A stretch of 64,000 nucleotides of DNA, from the NCBI GenBank assembly GCA_903824725.1, contig CAIJXU010000060.1, positions 1 to 64,000 of the forward strand, read 5' to 3'. Numbering within the stretch: position 1 is the stretch's first letter; every line of letters begins with the position of its first letter. The notes under the pieces were generated by a model that did not search any database, was not told the origin of the DNA, and worked only from the letters and a program-made list of their open reading frames with translations. The stretch comes from an uncultured Bacteroidota bacterium. GTDB taxonomy: Bacteria; Bacteroidota; Bacteroidia; Chitinophagales; Chitinophagaceae. Position numbers and translations under genes: made by a program. This document shows positions 43,424 to 52,724 of the stretch, in pieces.

Positions 43424-45790
43424 ATGTTCAAATATTTATCAATATTATTTATTTCATTCATGACTTTGCAGTTGTTTGCCAATGTGAAACCATTAGCAAA
43501 AAATATACAACTTAAAGGCAAAGTCATTGACGAGGCCACTGGGCAAGCATTACAGGGCGCATCTATTTATTTTCCTGATTTAAAAAAGGGAACCGTAACC
43601 AATGATAAAGGTGTTTATCAAATTTCGGTTGCTCCTGGAACTTATATTATAGAAGTTAGTTTTATTGGGTTTGCTTTATTAACAGAGCAGCTTAATTTAC
43701 AAAACGATACCGAAAAAAACTTTAGTTTAAATCATGCTGTCATTGAAAATTCGAATGTGACCGTGACTAGTTTTTTACGAGCCACTAGTAGTAAAAAAAC
43801 GGCCACCCCTATTAATATTATTAGAAAGGAGGATTTATTTAAAGGAGCTTCTACCAATTTTATTGATGCACTTTCTAAAACACCTGGAGTAACGCAATTA
43901 AGTACAGGACCGGCTATTTCAAAACCCATCATCAGAGGCTTAGGTTATAACAGAGTAGTGGTATTGAATGATGGTGTGAGACAAGAAGGTCAGCAATGGG
44001 GAGATGAACATGGTATTGAAATTGACGAATACAATGTAAGTAGGACCGAGGTATTAAAGGTGCCCGCATCCATTATTTATGGTAGCGAAGCCTTGTCGGG
44101 CGTGATTAATATTATATCCAATGTGCCAGTAGCAGACGGAGCAATAAGAGGAAATGTGTTTAGCAATTATCAATCAAATAATCAATTACAGGGATATCAT
44201 TTTGACTTAGCGGGTAACCGCAATGGATGGGTATGGGGTGTGAATGCAAGTTCAAAAAAAGCTTCTGATTATAAAAATAAATACGATGGGTATGTTTATA
44301 ATTCAAAATACAATGAGCTCAATGGTGGTGGATTTTTAGGCATTGAAAAGGAATGGGGATATAGCCATTTAATTATAAATAAATTTACCCAACATATTGG
44401 TATGATCGAAGGGGAACGAAATGACCAAGGTGCATTTGTTAAATTAATCAATGTAAATGGGTCCATGGAAGAGCAAGTGGCTACTGCTGCTGATTTTAAT
44501 AGTACAACTCCTAATATTCCTTATCAATATATACAACATACAAAATATGTTTTAGACAATAGTATTAATTGGGGTACTGGAAAATTAAAAGTAAATCTTG
44601 GTTATCAGCGCAATCAACGCCAGGAATTTGGCAATGTGTTGGATCCCTCAGAAAAAAGTTTATACTTTGATTTAGGCACTTTAAATTATTCCTTTCAATA
44701 TTTATTACCTGAAAAAAATAATTGGAAAAATACCATTGGAATTAATGGATTAAAGCAAGAAAATAAAAACAAAGGAGCTTCGGCACTTATTCCAGAGTAT
44801 CAATCGGTGGAAGTGGGTTTGTTTTTTTATACACAAAAGCATATCAATAAATTTAATTGGAGCGGCGGGGTGCGCATTGATAAAAAAGGAATAGAATTTA
44901 ATTCCTTACAAAAAAATTATGGAGACATCGCTGGATCTATTGGTATGACTTATGAGGCGAGCAGTGATTTAGTATTCAAATTTAATATTGCACGAGGTTA
45001 TCGAGCACCTAATTTATCGGAGTTGGGCAGCAATGGCGCACATGAGGGCACTAATCGATATGAATATGGGAATACGAATTTATCATCAGAAAAAAGTTTA
45101 CAATTTGATGCAGGATTAGAATGGAGTAGTGAACATGTCTCGTTTACCGGTAATGTTTTTTATAATAATGTAAGCAATTATATTTTTTATCAAAAATTAT
45201 TGAATAATCATTTAACCGATTCTATTATCATAGATGCTGAAGGCACAAAATATTTTGCTTTTGCCTATCAACAACAAAATGCAAAATTAGTTGGTGCCGA
45301 ATTTAATTTAGATCTGCATCCACATCCTTTTGATGGATTACATATTGAAAATACGGTATCTTATGTTAAGGGTACTTTTAATGATGCATTAGATGGGAGC
45401 ACTAACCTGCCTAATATTCCTTCCCTTAGATGGATATCGGAGTTAAGGTATGAGTTACAAAAAAAGAGTAACAGTTTTAAAAACACCTATGTATCCTTGC
45501 AATTTGATAATGTAGCAAAACAAAATAATCCCTTCACTGGATTTAATACCGAAACGGAAACTCCTGGATATACTTTAATTAATATAGGAGCAGGTACACA
45601 ATTCACACATAAGGGTAAGCAAATATGTAGTATTTCCTTTGTGGTACAAAACGCAACCGATGTGGCATATCAAAATCACTTAAGTAGATTAAAGTATACA
45701 GCTGAGAATATATTAACAGGAAGAACGGGGGTTTTTAATATGGGACGTAATTATAGTTTTAAAATAAATGTGCCGTTGCAATTTGATTAA
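43424..45790 (+). CDS. TonB-dependent outer membrane receptor
   Basis: A 22-stranded outer membrane barrel with plug (788 residues), importing a bound ligand with energy from TonB. Order: signal peptide (about 1-19), carboxypeptidase-regulatory-like beta domain (about 26-100: IQLKGKVIDEATGQALQGAS, then TNDKGVYQIS), plug domain (about 125-230: NFIDALSKTPGVTQLSTGPA; PIIRGLGYNRVVVLNDGVRQ; VLKVPASIIYGSEALSGVIN), and the barrel with FNIARGYRAPNLSELGSNGA near residue 520, ending in FKINVPLQFD with a terminal aromatic residue region. The plug motif EGQQWGDEHGIEID and the His-rich DLHPHPFDGLHIEN recall receptors proposed for zinc or copper, but the ligand is not certain. No SusD partner follows, so a polysaccharide role is unlikely. 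Confidence 0.93.
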   Translation: MFKYLSILFISFMTLQLFANVKPLAKNIQLKGKVIDEATGQALQGASIYFPDLKKGTVTNDKGVYQISVAPGTYIIEVSFIGFALLTEQLNLQNDTEKNFSLNHAVIENSNVTVTSFLRATSSKKTATPINIIRKEDLFKGASTNFIDALSKTPGVTQLSTGPAISKPIIRGLGYNRVVVLNDGVRQEGQQWGDEHGIEIDEYNVSRTEVLKVPASIIYGSEALSGVINIISNVPVADGAIRGNVFSNYQSNNQLQGYHFDLAGNRNGWVWGVNASSKKASDYKNKYDGYVYNSKYNELNGGGFLGIEKEWGYSHLIINKFTQHIGMIEGERNDQGAFVKLINVNGSMEEQVATAADFNSTTPNIPYQYIQHTKYVLDNSINWGTGKLKVNLGYQRNQRQEFGNVLDPSEKSLYFDLGTLNYSFQYLLPEKNNWKNTIGINGLKQENKNKGASALIPEYQSVEVGLFFYTQKHINKFNWSGGVRIDKKGIEFNSLQKNYGDIAGSIGMTYEASSDLVFKFNIARGYRAPNLSELGSNGAHEGTNRYEYGNTNLSSEKSLQFDAGLEWSSEHVSFTGNVFYNNVSNYIFYQKLLNNHLTDSIIIDAEGTKYFAFAYQQQNAKLVGAEFNLDLHPHPFDGLHIENTVSYVKGTFNDALDGSTNLPNIPSLRWISELRYELQKKSNSFKNTYVSLQFDNVAKQNNPFTGFNTETETPGYTLINIGAGTQFTHKGKQICSISFVVQNATDVAYQNHLSRLKYTAENILTGRTGVFNMGRNYSFKINVPLQFD

Positions 45791-45805
45791 ATTCTTTTAT
45801 TTCAA

Positions 45806-45925
45806 GTGAATCTTTGTTACCCAGGCTCCCGAGGTGCCCACACCCCCGGCGAAACCATTACCATTAAGGGCTTATGTACTGGTGCTTTAAGCGATGTAGT
45901 CATCACCGATGCGGTGATTGAATAA
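45806..45925 (+). pseudogene. GC-rich orphan reading-frame fragment behind the TonB receptor
   Basis: Forty codons read in the same frame as the receptor, starting 15 bases after its stop (GTG at 45806, stop TAA at 45923). The translation includes YPGSRGAHTPGETITIKG and LSDVVITDAVIE and looks like real protein, reminiscent of a beta-sandwich end, but it has no start-like context. By hand count it is 60 of 120 bases G+C, well above its surroundings. A perfect 7-bp stem with a 3-base loop (45902-45918) lies at its end. I read it as a remnant of a lost gene or an acquired fragment; a structured RNA is the alternative. Confidence 0.35.
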
Positions 45926-45959
45926 TTTGAAGTATTTGTTATATTTTGGTTTATATTTG
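45926..45959 (+). promoter_or_regulatory. candidate promoter of the polysaccharide initiation genes
   Basis: TTTG (45926-45929), a 22-base spacer and TATATTTG (45952-45959). Both boxes match the Bacteroidota consensus exactly and the spacing is within 17-23. Transcription from about 45966 would give a 41-base leader to the glycosylphosphotransferase gene. A closer near-match TAAGTTTCG sits just before the ATG. Confidence 0.5.
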
Positions 45960-46006
45960 AGTAATTTACTCCCCCGAATTAAAAAATAGAACCCAGTAAG
46001 TTTCGT

Positions 46007-47404
46007 ATGAAAAGAAAAGTACTCATTCAGCAAGTCGGAAGGTATTTAATTGACTTTGCTCTTATCGCTATATGTTATCAACTATCCTTGTTTTTTACTA
46101 AAATCAATGAGTATTATAAAGTAGACATTTTATTTTTAGGCATGTCGGTGTTGGGATGGTTATGGGTATCAAGGTATTCCAATTTATATACCGACCGAAG
46201 ATCAAAAAAGTTTTCAGAGGAAATAGTGTTGGTAGGGTATCATATGGTATTATTTACAGTGATACTAGGAGCAGGTATCTTTTTTTTACGTTTAAATCAA
46301 GTCATCTTTAGCGTTCGATTTATAAAATTATTTTTAATCTTTTTAGGCATTACTACCTTGTTGGTTAAATATTTTTTTAGAAAACGCATGCATGCGGCAT
46401 TGCAGGAAGGACAATTATTTGATGATGTCCTTTTAGTAGGAAGCACGCCCGCAGCATTAAATTTTTTAAATTCAATTAAGCAATATTATTATTATGGATA
46501 TAAATGTGTTGGTTATGTAGACAACACCCATAATAATATCGAGGGGTATAAAAATTTTGGTACTATTGACAATTTGGAAGAGGTTGTAAAAAGTCAAGTA
46601 TTAGATGAAGTGGTGATTGCATTACCCGCAAGCCAACAAGTTGAAATACAAAAATGTATCGATATTTGTGATTACTATAAAATCAAAGTAAGTATTTTAC
46701 CCGATTTAAGACAATACAATACCTCAAGTATTTATATCAATAATATTGGACAAATGCCAGTGATTAATGTAGGTAATTTGCCCTTGGATAGTTTTGAAAA
46801 TAAATTGATCAAGCGCAGTTTTGATATTTTTATGTGCATGGTCTTTTTTATCTTTTTTGGAATTTGGCTAATGCCACTCATTATTATATTGATTAAGCTT
46901 ACCTCAAAGGGACCGGCTATTTTTAAGCAAGAAAGATGGGGATTGAATAATGAAAAAATCATTTGTTATAAGTTTAGAACCATGTATCGAGAGACAAGCG
47001 ATACCAATGAGCATGGGGAATATCAGCAAGCTTATAAAGGGGATCCAAGAATAACAAGAATTGGAAAAATTTTACGAACCACCAATTTTGATGAACTACC
47101 TCAGTTTTGGAATGTGTTGATAGGAAATATGTCGGTGGTAGGGCCAAGACCGCATCCAACGCCGCTTAATATTGAATCCATGCATACGGTCGAAAATTAT
47201 ATGTTAAGGCATATTGTATTACCAGGTATCACAGGCTATGCGCAAGTGAATGGATGTAGGGGGGAAACAAAAACAGCCATCGACATGCAAAAAAGAGTTG
47301 ACTTTGATTTGTTTTATATTCATAGATGGAATTTTTGGATGGACTGTCAAATTATAATACAGACCGTGATTAATTTTATAAGAGGCAACCAAGATGCGTA
47401 CTAA
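46007..47404 (+). CDS. polyprenyl glycosylphosphotransferase (WcaJ-like, initiates polysaccharide repeat)
   Basis: Transfers the first sugar-1-phosphate to undecaprenyl phosphate at the inner membrane, starting each repeat unit. The 465-residue product has four N-terminal membrane helices (about residues 10-115), a soluble nucleotide-binding-like domain (LLVGSTPAALNFLNSI near 145), a fifth hydrophobic segment (about 272-297), and the C-terminal bacterial sugar transferase domain. Its motifs are QERWGLNNEK, CYKFRTMY, TNFDELPQFWNVLIGNMSVV with the conserved Asp-Glu, GPRPHPTP, and LPGITGYAQVNGCRGE. Layout matches WcaJ/EpsL-type enzymes. Its stop overlaps the start of the next gene by 11 bases. 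The sugar (often glucose or galactose) is not predictable. Confidence 0.93.
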   Translation: MKRKVLIQQVGRYLIDFALIAICYQLSLFFTKINEYYKVDILFLGMSVLGWLWVSRYSNLYTDRRSKKFSEEIVLVGYHMVLFTVILGAGIFFLRLNQVIFSVRFIKLFLIFLGITTLLVKYFFRKRMHAALQEGQLFDDVLLVGSTPAALNFLNSIKQYYYYGYKCVGYVDNTHNNIEGYKNFGTIDNLEEVVKSQVLDEVVIALPASQQVEIQKCIDICDYYKIKVSILPDLRQYNTSSIYINNIGQMPVINVGNLPLDSFENKLIKRSFDIFMCMVFFIFFGIWLMPLIIILIKLTSKGPAIFKQERWGLNNEKIICYKFRTMYRETSDTNEHGEYQQAYKGDPRITRIGKILRTTNFDELPQFWNVLIGNMSVVGPRPHPTPLNIESMHTVENYMLRHIVLPGITGYAQVNGCRGETKTAIDMQKRVDFDLFYIHRWNFWMDCQIIIQTVINFIRGNQDAY

Positions 47405-49046
47405 ATCATTTTTTAAAAGGCTACTATTTAGCCTACTCCTTTTACAAATTCATAGTACCGTTTTTGCACAAAATATATATGAGAATCATCGAACCGAAGT
47501 GTATGGATATGTAGCAAGAATGGCACAAAAGGGATTGGTCGAAGTGGATGATTATATACAACCCATTAGTAGGCAGGCCATATTGATGGCCTTATTAGAA
47601 ATTCAAAAAAAACAACAAAGCTTAACCAAGCTAGAACAAAGCGAATTAAAATTTTATTTACAGGAATACAATACAATTCAAATTGTAAGTAATAAGGATA
47701 ATACCACTGCGGACTTTATTAAAAAGGATGCCAATGGTCGCTGGCGTACTTTGGCCATCCATTCAAAGGATTTTCAATTTAATCTTGATCCCATTGCTAA
47801 TATACAAGTAAGCAGTAGTGACGGACATAAAATAAACCAAATAAGTAATGGATTTAATTTATGGGGGACTAGCAAAAATTTTGGATTTCAAATGTATTAT
47901 CGAGATTATACTGAAACGGGCGACTTTGATAAAATAACTTCATTTGAAAATCCTAATACAGGGATCATTTTAGTGGGATTGTCAACCCCCACTAAAATCA
48001 ATTACAGTGAAGTACGCGGTAATTTATCTTATAGTTGGAAAAACGGATCGGTGAATATTGGGAAGGACAATTTATTATGGGGTTATGGTGAAAATGGTCG
48101 TATTGTATTATCAGATAAATCGCCTTCCTATCCTTATTTTAGATTGGATTATAAACCACTAAAATGGTTAAGCTTTAATTATATGCATGCCTGGCTTAAC
48201 TCCAATTTGGTGGATACCTCGCGCAGTTATAATACATGGACAGGTGGGGTGAGTGGCGATCAGCGTATTTTGTATATTCCTAAGTTTTTAGTTACACATA
48301 GTATCAAATTTACTCCTATGAAAGGATTGGATTTGGCTATAGGAGAATCCATGGTGTATAGTGATAAATTAGATGTCGGATTTTTAATTCCTGTTAATTT
48401 TTATAAAGTGTATGATAATAATCGAAGCAATTATTTAATCAATGCAGGATCCAATGGACAGGTATTTATGCAGGCCAGTTCAAGAAATCAAATTAAAAAC
48501 ACTCATCTGTATACCACTTTATTTATAGATGAAATTAGAATGTCTGAAATATTTAATGCTGCCAAAAGTCGTAATCAGTTAGGATATACGATAGGCGGTT
48601 CGGTGACCGATTTTTTAATATCCTATTTAACCTTAGGAGTTGAATACACAAGAGTAAATCCATTTGTATATAATAATTTAATACCAGCCCAAAAGTACAC
48701 GCAGTATGATTATTTTTTAGGGGATTGGATGGGAAGTAATATGGACAAGCAACTATTTTTTATCAAGTATACCCCCTTGCCTAAGTTAAAATTATATGTA
48801 AGGTACCAAAGTATCCGAAAAGGAGGCGAGGGCAGTATCTGGGATCAATATGCAGCAGAGCCACAACCCGCCTTTTTATATAATTACAATAAATCGAGAA
48901 AGGATATTTATTTCCAGGCCAATTATGAACTTATTCATAATTTATATTTAAAGGGTGTTTACCAGCATATTAGTGAAACCTATTCAACAGGAACTAAATT
49001 AAATAGTAGTATGTTCCAATTAGGCGTTGCCTTTGGACTTAATTAA
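47394..49046 (+). CDS. Wzi-like capsule assembly outer membrane protein (first copy)
   Basis: A 550-residue exported protein with a signal peptide (about residues 1-25, ending VFA) and a predicted beta-barrel, ending with alternating hydrophobic residues. NIGKDNLLWGYGENGRIVLS near 220 and YFRLDYKPLKWLSFNYMHAW near 245 recall the Wzi family, which anchors or organises capsule on the cell surface. Its first about 75 residues (ENHRTEVYGYVARMAQKGLV) form a helical cap typical of Bacteroidota members. Compared with the two minus-strand copies it lacks the WWGPG and NAPGF motifs, so it is more distant. The start overlaps the transferase gene; the end overlaps the convergent WecG-type gene by 27 bases. 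Confidence 0.75.
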   Translation: MRTKSFFKRLLFSLLLLQIHSTVFAQNIYENHRTEVYGYVARMAQKGLVEVDDYIQPISRQAILMALLEIQKKQQSLTKLEQSELKFYLQEYNTIQIVSNKDNTTADFIKKDANGRWRTLAIHSKDFQFNLDPIANIQVSSSDGHKINQISNGFNLWGTSKNFGFQMYYRDYTETGDFDKITSFENPNTGIILVGLSTPTKINYSEVRGNLSYSWKNGSVNIGKDNLLWGYGENGRIVLSDKSPSYPYFRLDYKPLKWLSFNYMHAWLNSNLVDTSRSYNTWTGGVSGDQRILYIPKFLVTHSIKFTPMKGLDLAIGESMVYSDKLDVGFLIPVNFYKVYDNNRSNYLINAGSNGQVFMQASSRNQIKNTHLYTTLFIDEIRMSEIFNAAKSRNQLGYTIGGSVTDFLISYLTLGVEYTRVNPFVYNNLIPAQKYTQYDYFLGDWMGSNMDKQLFFIKYTPLPKLKLYVRYQSIRKGGEGSIWDQYAAEPQPAFLYNYNKSRKDIYFQANYELIHNLYLKGVYQHISETYSTGTKLNSSMFQLGVAFGLN

Positions 49047-49796
49047 AATCGATTTTATTTTTTGCTGTATAATCAAAGGAATAAACAAAGGGGCTTGTAT
49101 AAAATATCTTTTAAACATCCGCTTAGGTTCTTGACCAAAACGGAATAACCATTCAAGACCACTCACCTGCATCCAATAAGGCGCACGCTTAATTAAACCC
49201 GCAGTCACTTCAAATGCACCACCAATACCAATCGCGATATTGGCGTTTATCTTAGCTAAATTTTCAGCAATCCAAATATCTTGTTTAGGGGCAGTTAGGC
49301 TTACTAAAATAATATGGGGCTGGGCTTCGTTAATAAGTGAAATCATTTTATCATTTTCACTTTGTTCAAATTTATTGGCAAAGGGTGGGCAGTATACGCC
49401 TTTGATATTGATATTAGGATAAAGTTTTTCTGCTTTTGCTTTTAAGCTAAGTCCAACGCCAGGGGAGGCACCTAAAAAAAACAAACTAAAATGATTCGAA
49501 GCGCAATATTCTAATAAAGTGGGTAAAAGATCTAAGCCCGTGATGCGCTCAACAATCGGGGTGCCTAAAAATTGCGAAGCCCATAAAACAGGCATCCCAT
49601 CACAAAGGGTGTAATTGGCATTATTGTAAATATCCTTCACAATTGGATTTTTTGTAGCAGCTAAAATTGAATTGACCGGCGTAATACAAATACTGGCTTT
49701 GGCGTTATTATGAATGATATCGCTGCACTCCAATAATAAATGATCCAATGAAATGGAGCTTACCTGAATACCTAATATGTCTACTTTAGTATGCAT
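49020..49796 (-). CDS. WecG/TagA/CpsF-family glycosyltransferase (GT26)
   Basis: A 258-residue cytoplasmic glycosyltransferase that adds an N-acetyl-mannosamine-type or similar sugar to the lipid-linked intermediate. Family motifs are ITPVNSILAATKNP near residue 38, LCDGMPVLWASQFLGTP near 67 with the catalytic Asp, FLGASPGVGLSLKAKAEKLY near 108, and TAPKQDIWIAENLAKINANI near 163, where members usually have PKQE. IGIGGAFEVTAGLIKRAP and GLEWLFRFGQEPKRMFKRYF close the protein. Last gene of the minus-strand polysaccharide operon; its 3' end overlaps the convergent Wzi-like gene, and its start shares one base with the preceding gene. The donor sugar is inferred only from the family. Confidence 0.9.
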   Translation of the reverse strand: MHTKVDILGIQVSSISLDHLLLECSDIIHNNAKASICITPVNSILAATKNPIVKDIYNNANYTLCDGMPVLWASQFLGTPIVERITGLDLLPTLLEYCASNHFSLFFLGASPGVGLSLKAKAEKLYPNINIKGVYCPPFANKFEQSENDKMISLINEAQPHIILVSLTAPKQDIWIAENLAKINANIAIGIGGAFEVTAGLIKRAPYWMQVSGLEWLFRFGQEPKRMFKRYFIQAPLFIPLIIQQKIKSILIKSKGNA

Positions 49797-51049
49797 TAGG
49801 CTGAAATAGGTTGATGGGCATTGTTATCCGAGGACATAAATAATAAACCAACCCAGGTCCAAAAAGGGAAGGCGCCCATTGGTCCTTCTAAGTAAACATC
49901 AAAGCTGGCATTTAAAATAAAAGCGAGTAAAATACAAGTAATGGCCAGTTGTTGGCGGTCCAATTGTTTTTTAAATAGCGGCTTCACTAATAAAAAAAGC
50001 CAGTACAACCAGAGTAAAAACAGGGGGATACCAAATCTTGCCATGATGGTTAAATGAATACTATGTGGGGAACGAACATCATCCTCGGTCATGATAATAT
50101 CATCGGACTGGGCCAAGCTCATTCCAAGTCCTTTCCCTGTAAAAAAATATTCTTTGGAAAAACTGTAATCAATAATTTTACCCCACCACACAAAGCGCCA
50201 TAATAAATTATCTTCTAAAATTTTATTATCCGAACTGGTTGTTAAGGAAGTAATATTTTCTTTGATTTGATTAAAGCCAGCCACACGACCCTGAAAATTT
50301 TCCCGAACTTGGATACTTAAATAAATAGGAATTACAATTAATAAAGCCCAAGGAATATACCTAGTGAAATTTTTAAGCGCCTCTTTAATAAATTTATCTT
50401 TAGCAAAAAAAATAAAGCAAAAAATTCCTATTACAAAAGCAAGCATACCCGCGCGGCTGTATGCCGAAATAATTAAAAAATCAAAAAGGATGAGCAAGGT
50501 TAAAATAAGCAACCACTTATTGGATAGCTTGTTTATGTTTAAAAATATAAGTAAGGTACAAATTAACAAATGCACACTCATATCCCCATACTTGTATAAT
50601 AAAAGGGTGATGTCACCAAATACGGTAAAACTGTCAAAAAAAGGCACATAGTATTGTAAAATAAAATTGACCAAAGCCACCAAGGGAAACCATTTATAAA
50701 TAGCAAAAAGTTGGTCCCAAATATAATTTTGTTGCTCCTGATAAATAAATAAAATAAAAACAAACCAACCATATTCAAAAATAAAGGAGTCTCTAATGGT
50801 TTCTATTAAAGGGTAACTTTTAGCGCCTCTTATAATGTACAAAAGGGTGACGAACATAAATAGGAACAATATTTTGATGCGCTTGTCCCAATTAAAAATA
50901 TATTTATGTCTATTTAAAATTAAAAGTACAATACCTCCCAACCATAATGCTTCTACTAAGTAGCTATAAGCTATACCCTTGTTTAAATAAACATATAAGG
51001 CCATCACAATCAAATAGGCCCTTAAATAAAGTGCTTTAATTGCGTCCAT
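49796..51049 (-). CDS. O-antigen polymerase/ligase-like membrane protein (Wzy)
   Basis: A 417-residue inner membrane protein with about ten to twelve hydrophobic helices of the Wzy/WaaL type. The core region includes LIISAYSRAGMLAFVIGIF near residue 195, and a large periplasmic loop (about 245-335) ends with GKGLGMSLAQSD and RSPHSIHLTIMARFGIPLFL, the conserved Arg/His part of the O-antigen ligase domain. In this operon, with a flippase, a chain-length protein and exporters, polymerisation of repeat units is the likely job. Ligase activity cannot be excluded from sequence alone. It overlaps the upstream Wzi-like gene by 14 bases. Confidence 0.8.
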   Translation of the reverse strand: MDAIKALYLRAYLIVMALYVYLNKGIAYSYLVEALWLGGIVLLILNRHKYIFNWDKRIKILFLFMFVTLLYIIRGAKSYPLIETIRDSFIFEYGWFVFILFIYQEQQNYIWDQLFAIYKWFPLVALVNFILQYYVPFFDSFTVFGDITLLLYKYGDMSVHLLICTLLIFLNINKLSNKWLLILTLLILFDFLIISAYSRAGMLAFVIGIFCFIFFAKDKFIKEALKNFTRYIPWALLIVIPIYLSIQVRENFQGRVAGFNQIKENITSLTTSSDNKILEDNLLWRFVWWGKIIDYSFSKEYFFTGKGLGMSLAQSDDIIMTEDDVRSPHSIHLTIMARFGIPLFLLWLYWLFLLVKPLFKKQLDRQQLAITCILLAFILNASFDVYLEGPMGAFPFWTWVGLLFMSSDNNAHQPISA

Positions 51050-52724
51050 TAAATAAAAATTTAAGGGAAAGGGTTATTTGGGTATTGCTTTTATCCGATC
51101 CTACGCCAGGGTCACCAAATACATATTTATCATCTACAATTCTTTTAACCCAACGGTAATTGAGTGCCTTGGAGTTAATATAAGATGCGCCAATTAAAAT
51201 ATTTTTTTGAGGGTTCCATTGCGCTTCCACCCCAGTGGTTAAATCAACATAATAGGCATCTGCCATTGAATTTCCAAGTGCGCTTAAATAGGCAACATGG
51301 TAAAAATCGGTATTGTGGTTTACCCTTTCAACAATAAGTCCAATTTTATTTAAACCTTTGTTCCAACTTACGCTAATGGTTTGACTAGCCGAACCAGGTC
51401 CAATGGATGCACCTAATAACTGAGCTTCATTGGTATATCCCTGCCTAATTACTGGGCTGGTATAAAAGGAATTATTTTTAGGCGTTCCAAAAGGGTCACC
51501 TCCTACAAAAATTTCCTTGGCATCCATTAATTGTAATTGTGTGGCTTCAAAATTAAATTCAAAATAGGATTTATTATTAGGAGCTATAAATAATTTTTTA
51601 ATCCCAAATACAAAACCATTAATAGCACTGTCTTTAAAAAAGTCCCAAGGCAAGCCCATGCTTCTTGGTTGTCCTAGTTCGGCATAAATTTCGGCATGTT
51701 CTTTGGGCAATTTTAATCGCATCATCATTGTTCCAATACCGTATTTGTCATTATTGGTTTTCGCCATTGTGAAAGGTTCAATGAGTTGATCTGTATTTCG
51801 GGAATAGTGTTGTGTTGAATAAGCATATCCTAAGTATAAGTTAGGAAACCATTTAGGACTATAGTTAATGGTGAAGGCATGCATCACCCTTTGATCGTTT
51901 ATTTTTGGAATAATAGCACCAGGCCAAATGGCGCACATCATTCTTTGATCCGGATTAATCCAATTTAATGAATCTATTTTACCCGAAATCATTTTAAATT
52001 CAAAGTTACCAATACCAGTTACAATAGGTTTATTGGTTTGTAGATAAGCATGAATAAAGCCGGGTGCGTTATTGGTATAAATGATACTATTGCGTTGTCC
52101 TGGGCCCCACCAAATATTTTCATTGGAAATACCCACACTCCATTTTTTGGTAGATAAACCAATTCTGGATTGACCAAGCGATACGCTATTGATGGGTAAT
52201 TTACCAAACTGTCTAAAGTCGTCAATATTATTGGCTACAATTTTATAATAACGCGTCCACCAATTTCGATCAGATTCATTACCCTTGAATAATTCCTGTT
52301 CTATATTTTCGAGTCGCACCCATTCTGGTTGTATATTAATATCTAAAATGCCCCATCTGATATTGGTACCTGCGCTAAATCGTTCTTGTTTACCACGTGC
52401 AGGATACATATTACCGTCATTGGAGCCGTAAGGTAAAAAATTATTGTTTTGACTATTATAAGTTAACTGAAAGCTTTTAATACTAAAACTTTTATACTTA
52501 AATAGGGAGGTATTGCTTAAACTTTGATAAGCTTGGGTGGAGCGAATCATAAAGGAGTGCAGGTAGCTTGAATCATCTTCCTCATTTTCGTTGACATACT
52601 TATGTAATAATTGTTTATTACGTTCGGCGTTCATGAGTTTAATATCATCTAATAAAGCCGACTGCGCATAACTTGCAATGGTTACAAGTGTAAGGAATAT
52701 GCCAAAAAGTATTTTTTTTACCAT
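51036..52724 (-). CDS. Wzi-like capsule assembly outer membrane protein (second copy)
   Basis: A 562-residue exported beta-barrel with a signal peptide (about residues 1-20, ending SYA). Family-type motifs are FSAGTNIRWGILDINIQPEW near 137 and KWSVGISNENIWWGPGQRNS near 193, with NNAPGF following. The C-terminus ends with barrel-like strands (ITLSLKFLF). It is a tandem paralogue of the next gene, sharing WWGPG, NAPGF, the TNKPI/TNRPI strand and an EGYTN/QGYTN-type segment. Bacteroidota loci often carry more than one Wzi-like barrel. It overlaps the genes on both sides (14 and 7 bases), which shows translational coupling. Confidence 0.8.
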   Translation of the reverse strand: MVKKILFGIFLTLVTIASYAQSALLDDIKLMNAERNKQLLHKYVNENEEDDSSYLHSFMIRSTQAYQSLSNTSLFKYKSFSIKSFQLTYNSQNNNFLPYGSNDGNMYPARGKQERFSAGTNIRWGILDINIQPEWVRLENIEQELFKGNESDRNWWTRYYKIVANNIDDFRQFGKLPINSVSLGQSRIGLSTKKWSVGISNENIWWGPGQRNSIIYTNNAPGFIHAYLQTNKPIVTGIGNFEFKMISGKIDSLNWINPDQRMMCAIWPGAIIPKINDQRVMHAFTINYSPKWFPNLYLGYAYSTQHYSRNTDQLIEPFTMAKTNNDKYGIGTMMMRLKLPKEHAEIYAELGQPRSMGLPWDFFKDSAINGFVFGIKKLFIAPNNKSYFEFNFEATQLQLMDAKEIFVGGDPFGTPKNNSFYTSPVIRQGYTNEAQLLGASIGPGSASQTISVSWNKGLNKIGLIVERVNHNTDFYHVAYLSALGNSMADAYYVDLTTGVEAQWNPQKNILIGASYINSKALNYRWVKRIVDDKYVFGDPGVGSDKSNTQITLSLKFLFNGRN

